Assembly: GCA_016649475.1 (NCBI GenBank)
Contig: JAENXP010000131.1
Coordinates: 1-6,667, forward strand
Reading direction: 5' to 3'
DNA length: 6,667 nt
DNA from: Burkholderiales bacterium
GTDB lineage: Bacteria; Pseudomonadota; Gammaproteobacteria; Burkholderiales; SG8-39
Shown here piece after piece: positions 1 to 5,314 of this stretch (its first letter is position 1; each line of letters opens with the position of its first letter). Position numbers and translations under genes: made by a program. A model generated the notes under the pieces. It searched no databases, was not told the DNA's origin, and was given only the letters and a program-made list of their open reading frames with translations.

Positions 1-7
1 CCGGCAT

Positions 8-13
8 ATTATT
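8..13 (-). promoter_or_regulatory. Putative leftward -10 element
   Basis: The minus strand reads AATAAT, one mismatch from TATAAT, at positions -12 to -7 relative to a start at base 1, exactly where a class II FNR-dependent promoter anchored on the box at 36-49 needs it. The controlled gene is outside the window, so this rests on spacing alone. Confidence 0.35.
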
Positions 14-35
14 GCTTGGTCGAACCTGCGCGAAT

Positions 36-49
36 TTGCGCCAGATCAA
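36..49 (-). promoter_or_regulatory. FNR/Anr/Dnr-like box 1
   Basis: Read on the minus strand this is TTGATCTGGCGCAA. It matches the FNR-family consensus TTGAT-N4-ATCAA at 8 of 10 defined positions, with a perfect TTGAT half-site. Its centre (42.5) lies exactly 41.5 bases from a leftward start at position 1 whose -10 hexamer would be AATAAT (plus-strand 8-13), five of six matches to TATAAT. That is the geometry of a class II FNR-activated promoter. If real, it drives a gene to the left of the window in response to low oxygen or nitric oxide, depending on which Crp/Fnr-family protein binds. Assignment is from motif match and spacing only. Confidence 0.5.
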
Positions 50-96
50 GCGCGGCGAATCGCGCACCGCCGGATTAGCATCGAAGCCGCGCGAGT

Positions 97-110
97 TTGA
101 GCTAGATCAA
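97..110 (-). promoter_or_regulatory. FNR/Anr/Dnr-like box 2
   Basis: Read on the minus strand this is TTGATCTAGCTCAA, 9 of 10 matches to TTGAT-N4-ATCAA, a better match than box 1. It lies 61 bases, centre to centre, from box 1, in a second copy of the same flanking sequence (GCGCGA before and CGC-N-GCG after). For a leftward start at position 1 it would sit at about -102.5, a class I or auxiliary position. For the rightward gene at 298 no good -10 hexamer sits at class II distance, so its role there is unclear. Confidence 0.45.
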
Positions 111-297
111 TCGCAGCGCCTGGTGCGCGCGCCCTCGACGATCCATTAGTGACCAGTTGCAGCCGCGCCCTGCGCGCGTTTGCAGCGCGGTTGAGCAATC
201 GGCGGATAGCCTGTACTCTGGGCCGTCCTGGCCCCGATACTCGGCTCTGTGCCTCTTTTTATCGGAGCCAGCCGAACAATCAAGCGCGGAGACTGAA

Positions 298-1107
298 ATG
301 GAACCCTTGCATCTCGGATTGTTGCTTTGTGCAACCGCACTGGGCGGGCGTGCCACGCCGCCCGGCCGTCCCGGCGCAGCGGCGCTGGGCGAGCTTGCGC
401 CGACGGGGAAGCTGCGCTTCGGCGTCGTCACCGCGCCGGCGCGGACATCGTTCTTTGTCGTGCAAGACGCGCAAGGTGAACCGAGCGGGGTCCCCGCCGA
501 CCTCGCACGGGAGCTTGCGCGCGAGGCCGGCATCCCGATCGAATTCCTGGTCGCGCCGAATTCCGGAATAGTGACCGACGCGCTGAGCTCAGGCGCGATC
601 GACGCCTCCTTCATGCCGGTGGACGAGGAGCGCAGCAAGAAAGTGGATTTCGGTCCGGTGTATTTCGTATTCGAGAACACCTATCTGGTGCGCGCGGGTT
701 CCGACATCCGGACCATCGCCGAGGTCGACCGCCCCGGCGTTCGCGTCATCGGCATCGCCGGCACCACGACCATACGCACCTCCGCCAGCTTGCTCACGAA
801 AACGAAGATCGCGCCCGTCACCGCGGTAGGCGAGGCATTGGAAATGCTGGTCGCCGGCCAGGCGGACGCGTTTGCGCTCACGCGCGATTCGCTCACCCCG
901 CTGGCCACGCGCGTGCCCGGCGCGCGCATTCTCGACGGCGCGTTCCATCGAACCGGAATCGGCATCGCCGTGCCGAAAAACCGGCCGCTTGCACTCGCCT
1001 ATGTGAGCGCGTTCCTGGAATACGCCAAGGCCTCGGGCATGGTGCGCAGGACTTTCGACGCCGCGGGCCAGACGGACCTCGCGGTCGCGCCGGCTGCCGC
1101 CGCTTGA
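298..1107 (+). CDS. Periplasmic amino-acid-type solute-binding protein (SBP_bac_3 family)
   Basis: Predicted 269-residue extracytoplasmic binding protein of the type that captures amino acids or similar small polar solutes in the periplasm. The family pattern is visible: a mature start TGKLRFGVV (36-44), a G-x-P-A-DLARELA segment (64-74) following lobe 1 strand 1, the SSGAIDASFMPVDEERSKKVDFGPVY-like region (98-122) with family-typical T/D-x-ER and F-x-x-PY positions, the hinge segment GVRVIGIAGTT (147-157), and a final lobe near GIGIAVPKN (220-228). I chose ATG 298 because GGAG at 288-291 lies six bases before it and a hydrophobic stretch (LHLGLLLCATALGG) follows. The open frame extends upstream to 157, but that part does not resemble the family. 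The signal peptide is weak, with no basic residue before the hydrophobic stretch. No permease or ATPase gene is adjacent, so it is an orphan binding protein or a sensory one. The ligand cannot be assigned. Confidence 0.82.
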   Translation: MEPLHLGLLLCATALGGRATPPGRPGAAALGELAPTGKLRFGVVTAPARTSFFVVQDAQGEPSGVPADLARELAREAGIPIEFLVAPNSGIVTDALSSGAIDASFMPVDEERSKKVDFGPVYFVFENTYLVRAGSDIRTIAEVDRPGVRVIGIAGTTTIRTSASLLTKTKIAPVTAVGEALEMLVAGQADAFALTRDSLTPLATRVPGARILDGAFHRTGIGIAVPKNRPLALAYVSAFLEYAKASGMVRRTFDAAGQTDLAVAPAAAA

Positions 1108-1186
1108 TCGGCGCTGCCGCACTTGACGCAGGTCGATCCGCGATTCACCATGGGTGCGGGTCCGTTGCCGCCTTCGGGAGAAGATC

Positions 1187-1534
1187 ATGACCTTTTTCGA
1201 ATCGATCAAGACTTGCTTTTCCAAGTACGCCAGCTTTGACGGACGCGCGTCGCGATCCGAGTTGTGGTGGTGGGTACTTTTCGTGTTCCTGGTCTCCGCC
1301 GCCGCTTCCATGCTCGGCAACCTTGTGTCGGGCCTGTTTTCCCTGGCGGTGTTGTTGCCGAATATAGCGGTCGCGGCGCGGCGGCTTCATGACACCGATC
1401 GCAGCGGATGGCTGCAGTTGGTGGTGCTGATTCCGCTGATCGGCTGGGTCCTGATGATTTATTGGTGCGTGCAGGCAGGCAAGGAACCCAATCGTTTCGG
1501 GCCGCCCGCGAGTACCACGGCGCCCGCGGGTTGA
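1187..1534 (+). CDS. DUF805 small inner-membrane protein
   Basis: A 115-residue protein of the DUF805 family (E. coli YhaH/YhaI type), whose function is not established. Family signatures are clear: FDGRASRSELWWW at 17-29, RRLHDTDRSGW at 65-75, and a tail with G-K-E-P-NRFGPP at 98-107. Hydrophobic segments lie at about 27-45, 47-64 and 76-95, so it should span the inner membrane about three times, slightly fewer or shorter helices than the longer family members. The start ATG 1187 is preceded by GGGAG at 1176-1180 with six bases of spacing and matches the family N-terminus (MTFFESIKTCFSKY). An in-frame start at 1154 would add 11 basic residues and has no better ribosome binding site. It sits 79 bases after the binding-protein gene and 66 before the aldolase gene, so co-transcription is possible but not shown. 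Confidence 0.88.
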   Translation: MTFFESIKTCFSKYASFDGRASRSELWWWVLFVFLVSAAASMLGNLVSGLFSLAVLLPNIAVAARRLHDTDRSGWLQLVVLIPLIGWVLMIYWCVQAGKEPNRFGPPASTTAPAG

Positions 1535-1600
1535 TCCGGCCTTAGTCGCGCCGCCGGGTCGAGGCACAGGCGCGTCTGGCCTGAAACCGGGGAAGCAGAA

Positions 1601-2368
1601 GTGAAAACGAACCGCATGAAGGAAAAGCTGCGCGCCGGCGAACCGGTATTCGGCGTGTCGGTGATGATTCCCTCGCCGCAGATCGTGGAGATGATCGGCG
1701 CCGCCGGCTTCGACTGGGTGCTGCTCGATTGCGAGCACGGCACGCTCACGCTCGAGAGCGTGGAACTGATGGCGATGGCGGCCGAGGCCTGCGGCATCAC
1801 CGCGATCGCACGACCGATGAGCAGTAGCGCCGGACACATACTGCAGGTGCTCGATCGCGGCGTGATGGGCGTGCAGGTGCCGCACGTCAATACGGCGGCA
1901 GAAGCGCGCGAGGTGATCGCCGCGGTGAAATTCCATCCTGCCGGACGCCGCGGCCTCGCCGCCGGCACCCGCGCGGCCAGCTACGACGCTCAGGGCACGC
2001 TTGCCGATTACGTGATGGCCGCCAACGAGGCCACGCTGATCGCTATCCAGCTGGAAGACCAGGCGGGGATCGAACATATCGACGAGCTGCTGCAGGTGGA
2101 GGGCATCGACGTTTTTTTCATCGGGCCTTCCGACCTGTCGCAATCGATGGGCCATCCGGGCAACCCCAAAGCGCCCGCGGTCGCGCAGGCCATCGACGCG
2201 AGCTTGCGCAAAATGGTGGCGGCCGGCCGCACGCCGGGCATGCCGGCCGCCGCGGAAAATGTTCGCGCAGTCCTCGACCAGGGCGTGCGCTACATCTACA
2301 CCCACCTGCCGCGCCTGCTGGCCGGCAGCGCCAGGGACTATTTGGCCAGGGCGCGAGCACGGACTTAG
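1601..2368 (+). CDS. HpcH/HpaI-family class II aldolase
   Basis: A 255-residue metal-dependent aldolase of the HpaI/GarL/RhmA group, cytoplasmic enzymes that reversibly cleave 4-hydroxy-2-oxo acids to pyruvate (or a related oxo acid) and an aldehyde. Visible catalytic positions by comparison with E. coli HpaI: D43 and H46 in LLDCEHG (the general-base histidine), R71 in IARPM (binds the oxo acid), E152 in AIQLEDQAG and D178 in FIGPSDLS (the two metal ligands). The fold ends with the family-typical A-x-G-x-R-Y-I-Y-TH-x-P segment near 226-237. All key residues are present, so it should be active. Start: GTG 1601, with GGGGAAG five bases upstream; ATG 1616 is possible but cuts into the conserved N-terminus. 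No neighbouring gene belongs to aromatic or sugar-acid catabolism, so the substrate (4-hydroxy-2-oxoheptanedioate, 2-dehydro-3-deoxyglucarate, 2-keto-3-deoxyrhamnonate or other) cannot be decided. Confidence 0.9.
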   Translation: MKTNRMKEKLRAGEPVFGVSVMIPSPQIVEMIGAAGFDWVLLDCEHGTLTLESVELMAMAAEACGITAIARPMSSSAGHILQVLDRGVMGVQVPHVNTAAEAREVIAAVKFHPAGRRGLAAGTRAASYDAQGTLADYVMAANEATLIAIQLEDQAGIEHIDELLQVEGIDVFFIGPSDLSQSMGHPGNPKAPAVAQAIDASLRKMVAAGRTPGMPAAAENVRAVLDQGVRYIYTHLPRLLAGSARDYLARARART

Positions 2369-2391
2369 GCACGGGCGAGGCCCAGCCCATC

Positions 2392-2474
2392 GCGCAAAAG
2401 GGGCGCCCCGGGTTGAAGGGCACTTTGCGCATCGAGGCGCGGCCGTGGAACTGAACCTTCCTTCGAACCGAAGG
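2392..2474. terminator. Possible stem-loops between convergent genes
   Basis: The 126 bases between the aldolase and dgt stop codons contain GCGCAAA (2392-2398) pairing perfectly with TTTGCGC (2424-2430), the palindrome GGGGCGCCCC inside that loop (2400-2409), and CCTTCG-AAC-CGAAGG (2460-2474). These could end or shield transcripts from both converging genes. None is followed by a T tract on either strand, so classical intrinsic termination is not supported. Confidence 0.22.
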
Positions 2475-2494
2475 CGCCGCTGCGCGAGGCCGTT

Positions 2495-3868
2495 CTAGCG
2501 CGCGCCGCCTTCGCGCAGCGCCCTCACCCTGGCCGCAAGCGCTACCGCGTACGAGTCGGTCATACCCGAGACGAAATCGGTGATCGCAAGCACGCGGGCG
2601 TAGAGTTCACTTGCCGGCCTGCCGTCGGCCCGGAGGAACTGCCCCGGGAGAAACTCCAGGATCGCGCGGGCCGGCGGCGGGGGTGAACCATCGGCCGCAG
2701 CCTCGACCGCGCCCACAAACGCCTGCAGCAGCTCGCCCAGGATCGCCGCGCCCGGACTTTGCAGATTCAACACCACCGCCGAGTGGTAGACGCGCTCGCG
2801 CGCGAGAGTGCGAAACGCCTCCAGCGCTTGCGCGTGCGGTATCACCGCGATGAGCTCCTCGTCGAACGCGCCTGCGAGCATCGCCTCTACGCGCGCGGCA
2901 AAAGCCTCGGCCGCCTCCGCCACCAGCGCATCGATGGTGCGCGCGCGCAGGTATTCCACACGCTTCTCGTCGGTCAGGATAGCCCCGGCCTTGGTCCACG
3001 CCGCCGGGTCACTGACGACGCCGCGATACAGCGGCTCGATTTCCGCATAGCGCATCTCGCCCGCGCGAAAAGCGTCCTCGACGTCGATCACGCAGTAGCT
3101 GATGTCGTCCGCCGCCTCCACCAGAAAGGCGAGCGGGTGGCGGCACCAGCAGCGCGCGTCCGCGCGGCGGCGGATGAGTCCGGCCGCCCGCGCCACCGCC
3201 TCGAAGCGCTCGCGATCCGCGTGAAAAAAATTGTGCTTTTTCGACGAGATGCCCGCAGGCGGCTGAAACGGCAGGTGCGCCGAGCGCGGGTACTTCGCCA
3301 CTGCGGCGAGCGTGGCGCAGGTGAGCTGCATGCCGCCCGCATTGTCGGGCATGCCCAGGCGCGCGAGTATCCTGAAAGTCTGCGCATTGCCCTCGAAGCG
3401 CTCGAAGTCGGCGCGTTCCTCGGCTGTGAGGCGTGCGAGTACGGCGCGGCCCAGCTCGGAAGTGTTGAACCAGGACTGAATTGCCGACTCCCCGGCATGC
3501 CCGAAGGGCGGATTGCCGATGTCGTGGGCGAGACAGGCCGCCGCAACGATGGCGCCGAAGTCGGCGGCCGTGTATCCGGTCGCCGCCATCTCCGGGTGTG
3601 CCCGCAGCACGTGGTCGCCGGCGAGCACGCCGAGCGAGCGTCCGACCGAAGCCACCTCGAGGCTGTGCGTCAGGCGCGTGCGCACATAGTCGTTTTTTGC
3701 CAGCGGGAACACCTGCGTCTTGTCCTGCATGCGCCGGAACGCCGATGAAAAGACGACGCGGTCGAAGTCGCGCTGAAATTCCGAACGCGGGCCGACCCCG
3801 GCCGCGGGCGGGCCGCCCAGACGGTGATGGGACAGAAGCAAGGGCCAGTGCATGCGGTTGGGCGACAT
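2495..3868 (-). CDS. dgt: dGTPase (deoxyguanosinetriphosphate triphosphohydrolase)
   Basis: A 457-residue HD-domain enzyme that hydrolyses dGTP (and possibly other dNTPs) to the nucleoside and inorganic triphosphate, adjusting nucleotide pools in the cytoplasm. N-terminal family motifs are intact: FSSAFRRMQDKTQVFPL (40-56) and VRTRLTHSLEVASVGR (62-77). The HD metal ligands are H68, H115-D116 in CLAHDIGNPPFGHAGE (112-127) and D254/D255 in EAADDISY, with a second conserved histidine H124. FEGNAQTFRIL (158-168) and SKKHNFF (209-215) are also typical. Length is somewhat under the 505 residues of E. coli Dgt, within the family range. Start ATG 3868 lacks a good ribosome binding site; ATG 3853 (residue 6, MHWPLLLS) is an alternative. 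It is transcribed alone, convergent with the aldolase and divergent from the sigma gene. An 8-bp inverted repeat lies 11 bases upstream of the start. Confidence 0.93.
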   Translation of the reverse strand: MSPNRMHWPLLLSHHRLGGPPAAGVGPRSEFQRDFDRVVFSSAFRRMQDKTQVFPLAKNDYVRTRLTHSLEVASVGRSLGVLAGDHVLRAHPEMAATGYTAADFGAIVAAACLAHDIGNPPFGHAGESAIQSWFNTSELGRAVLARLTAEERADFERFEGNAQTFRILARLGMPDNAGGMQLTCATLAAVAKYPRSAHLPFQPPAGISSKKHNFFHADRERFEAVARAAGLIRRRADARCWCRHPLAFLVEAADDISYCVIDVEDAFRAGEMRYAEIEPLYRGVVSDPAAWTKAGAILTDEKRVEYLRARTIDALVAEAAEAFAARVEAMLAGAFDEELIAVIPHAQALEAFRTLARERVYHSAVVLNLQSPGAAILGELLQAFVGAVEAAADGSPPPPARAILEFLPGQFLRADGRPASELYARVLAITDFVSGMTDSYAVALAARVRALREGGAR

Positions 3869-3879
3869 GGGCGAACATC

Positions 3880-3901
3880 TTACCCGAGGCGTATCGGGTA
3901 A
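3880..3901. promoter_or_regulatory. Perfect 8-bp inverted repeat upstream of dgt
   Basis: TTACCCGA (3880-3887) and TCGGGTAA (3894-3901) are perfect inverted copies separated by GGCGTA. The dyad ends 11 bases before the dgt start. It could be an operator for a dimeric repressor or a stem-loop in the dgt leader that affects ribosome access. No matching regulator is known to me, and it lies within 7 bases of the GGGGTCA repeat element. Confidence 0.4.
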
Positions 3902-3907
3902 TGGGCC

Positions 3908-3976
3908 GGGGTCATAGCATCCATTGCGTGACCGTTTCCTTTCCCGCGCTAAAAAAGTTACTCTGACCCCGTTTCC
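3908..3976. repeat. GGGGTCA/TGACCCC repeat-like element
   Basis: GGGGTCA at 3908-3914 and TGACCCC at 3964-3970 are perfect inverted copies 49 bases apart. In between, TGACCGTTTCC (3929-3939) is a direct near-copy of TGACCCCGTTTCC (3964-3976). The A6-GTTACTC-TGACCCC stretch at 3951-3970 resembles a short interspersed sequence I recall from many proteobacterial genomes, often near REP-associated transposase-type genes. That recollection is unverified, and no transposase lies in the window. The element occupies most of the shared upstream region of dgt and the sigma gene. Confidence 0.4.
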
Positions 3977-4001
3977 ACATCTTGATCGTTAGAACGTAAA
4001 C

Positions 4002-4577
4002 TTGGAGCAAGACCTCCGAACCGACGAAGCCCTGATGCTCGCCTACCGGGACGGCGAGGCCAACGCTTTCGAAGTGCTCTACGCGCGCTGGCGCGGCCCG
4101 CTGTACCGCTACTTCCTGCGCCAGTGCGGGCATGCGGGCCAGGCGGACGAACTTTTTCAGGATGTATTCATGCGCGTTATCGGCGCTGCTGCCGGCTATG
4201 AAGCCACCGCGAAGTTTGCGACCTGGCTGTTTCGCATCGCCCACAACCGCCTCGTCGACCATTGGCGAAAAACGGGACGCGAGCCCGTCGATGCGCTCGC
4301 CTCCGCCGGGGACGTGGAGGATTGCGCGTTCGATCCGCCCGGGCCCGAACACGCCACCCCGGAGCGCCGGGCCGAACAAAAAGAACTGGGCGCGGCGCTG
4401 ATGGCCGCGCTGAACGAGCTGCCCGAAGTGCAGCGCGAGGCCTTTCTGCTCGCCGAAGAAGGCGGCCTCACGCTGGAGGAGATCGCATCCATCGCCGGCG
4501 TCGGACGCGAAACCATCAAGAGCCGCCTGCGCTATGCAACGGCCAAGCTGCGCAACAAACTGGAGTCCTGGCGGTGA
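4002..4577 (+). CDS. ECF-type RNA polymerase sigma factor
   Basis: A 191-residue extracytoplasmic-function sigma factor that directs RNA polymerase to a small regulon. It has sigma region 2 at about 21-90 (AFEVLYARWRGPLYRYFLRQ core-binding helix, DELFQDVFMRVI at 49-60, ATWLFRIAHNRLVDHWRK at 73-90) and region 4 at about 130-186 with the helix-turn-helix LTLEEIASIAGVGRETIKSRL at 156-176. A variable acidic, Pro-rich linker (about 95-122) joins them, and region 3 is absent as expected. The start is taken as TTG 4002, since a stop lies in frame at 3990-3992 and the family usually begins a few residues before D-E-A-L-M-x-AYRDG. There is no strong ribosome binding site; ATG 4035 would remove conserved residues. 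Its stop overlaps the next start in GTGA, implying coupled translation with its presumed anti-sigma. The signal it responds to cannot be read from sequence. Confidence 0.92.
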   Translation: MEQDLRTDEALMLAYRDGEANAFEVLYARWRGPLYRYFLRQCGHAGQADELFQDVFMRVIGAAAGYEATAKFATWLFRIAHNRLVDHWRKTGREPVDALASAGDVEDCAFDPPGPEHATPERRAEQKELGAALMAALNELPEVQREAFLLAEEGGLTLEEIASIAGVGRETIKSRLRYATAKLRNKLESWR

Positions 4578-5287
4578 GCGAAATCGACCCTGAACTTTCC
4601 CGCCTCTATCGCGAGGCTTCGAGCGCAGAACCGCCGGCGGCACTGGACGCGGCCATCCTCGCCGCGGCGCGCAAACGGGCCGCCAGGCCGCGCAGCCGCG
4701 AGCTATCTTCATGGTGGCGCTGGATGGCGCCGGCCAGCGCCATCGCGACGCTCGCGCTCGGCGTGTCGCTTGCGCTCCTGATCGAGCGCGAGCGCCCCGA
4801 GACCATGGACGAGGCCGGCATCCGCCGGACGCAGCCGCAGAACCCGCCGCCTGCACGCGCAACAGAGCCGGCGAAACCAAATGCCGCAGAACGCACGGCA
4901 CCCGCGGCGGAGGCGAACAAGGAAACGCCCGCGGCCTCCACCCCGGCGCAGGTGCCCGCGCCTCCCGCGGCGCAAGCTTTTCCAGCCGAGCGCCGCGCCA
5001 AGGCGATCGCGCCGAGGATGTCCGCACCCGGACCTGCAATGGAGTCCGGCGTTGCCGGTGACGCTGCGACCAGCTCGCTGGGAGCCGCCGCGCCGGCCGC
5101 CCCCGCTGCCGCCGGCAGGCTCGCGCCGATGCGGGAGGAGGCGGCACAGCGTTCCCCGGACGCATGGCTGGAAGAGATCGGCCGCCTCAAGCGCGAAGGC
5201 CGGGAGCAGGAGGCGGCGCAGCAACTGGCGGAATTCCGCAAGGCCTATCCGGCTCACGCGGTACCGCAGAACCTGCTGTCCAGATGA
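4574..5287 (+). CDS. Putative anti-sigma factor, single-pass membrane protein
   Basis: A 237-residue protein beginning at GTG 4574, inside the sigma stop codon (GTGA overlap). It has a cytoplasmic N-terminal part (1-48) rich in short helices (LSRLYREAS, AALDAAILAAARKRA), one membrane segment at about 50-70 (WMAPASAIATLALGVSLALLI), then a long Ala/Pro-rich stretch (about 85-185) and a C-terminal helical pair (DAWLEEIGRLKREGREQEAA and following, 196-226) that resembles one TPR unit and ends in FRKAYP. The arrangement fits an inner-membrane anti-sigma with the sigma-binding part in the cytoplasm and the rest in the periplasm. It has no cysteine and only one histidine (227), so it is not a zinc-binding (ZAS) anti-sigma. 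The role is inferred from gene overlap, topology and small size of the N-terminal part; direct family identity is not certain. Confidence 0.75.
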   Translation: MSEIDPELSRLYREASSAEPPAALDAAILAAARKRAARPRSRELSSWWRWMAPASAIATLALGVSLALLIERERPETMDEAGIRRTQPQNPPPARATEPAKPNAAERTAPAAEANKETPAASTPAQVPAPPAAQAFPAERRAKAIAPRMSAPGPAMESGVAGDAATSSLGAAAPAAPAAAGRLAPMREEAAQRSPDAWLEEIGRLKREGREQEAAQQLAEFRKAYPAHAVPQNLLSR

Positions 5288-5314
5288 GATTGCGGCCGGG
5301 GCGCAGGATTGCGG

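Larger units (their letters stand above)
1..297. other. Upstream region without a convincing gene
   Basis: No credible coding region was found here. Reading frames open across it either run into the solute-binding protein frame without family-like sequence or are low-complexity shadows. The left part (about 21-119) contains an imperfect direct repeat of roughly 32 bases, each copy carrying an FNR-like box. Around 163-190 there is a GC-only potential stem (CCGCGC paired with GCGCGG, 16-base loop) that is unremarkable at this base composition. A GGAG ribosome binding site for the next gene lies at 288-291. The region probably serves as a divergent regulatory region for a leftward gene beyond the edge and for the gene at 298. 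Confidence 0.5.

Noticed and set aside
163..190. CCGCGC/GCGCGG stem in the upstream region
   Set aside because: Six GC pairs with a 16-base loop are common by chance at this base composition, and no other signal supports a function.
157..297. N-terminal extension of the solute-binding protein from an upstream start
   Set aside because: The added 47 residues do not resemble a signal peptide or the family, and ATG 298 has a well-placed GGAG.
1145..2305. Long open frame of 386 codons on the minus strand
   Set aside because: It lies antisense to the DUF805 and aldolase genes, both with clear family motifs. Its product is rich in Arg, His and Gly with no recognisable domain, as expected from a shadow frame in GC-rich DNA.
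3224..3242. A7 and T5 runs inside dgt as a possible frameshift or slippage site
   Set aside because: The runs encode the family-typical SKKHNFF segment in the correct frame, and the reading frame is intact on both sides.
2759..3748. Open frame of 329 codons on the plus strand
   Set aside because: It is antisense to dgt, whose HD motifs are intact; the product is Arg/Ala/His-rich without motifs.
4850..5130. Pro/Ala-rich stretch of the anti-sigma-like gene as a broken or out-of-frame region
   Set aside because: The frame stays open from the membrane segment to the patterned C-terminal helices, and low-complexity periplasmic linkers are common in such proteins.
3912..5165. Open frame of 417 codons on the minus strand
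   Set aside because: It is antisense to the sigma/anti-sigma pair and would run through the repeat element; no domain is recognisable.
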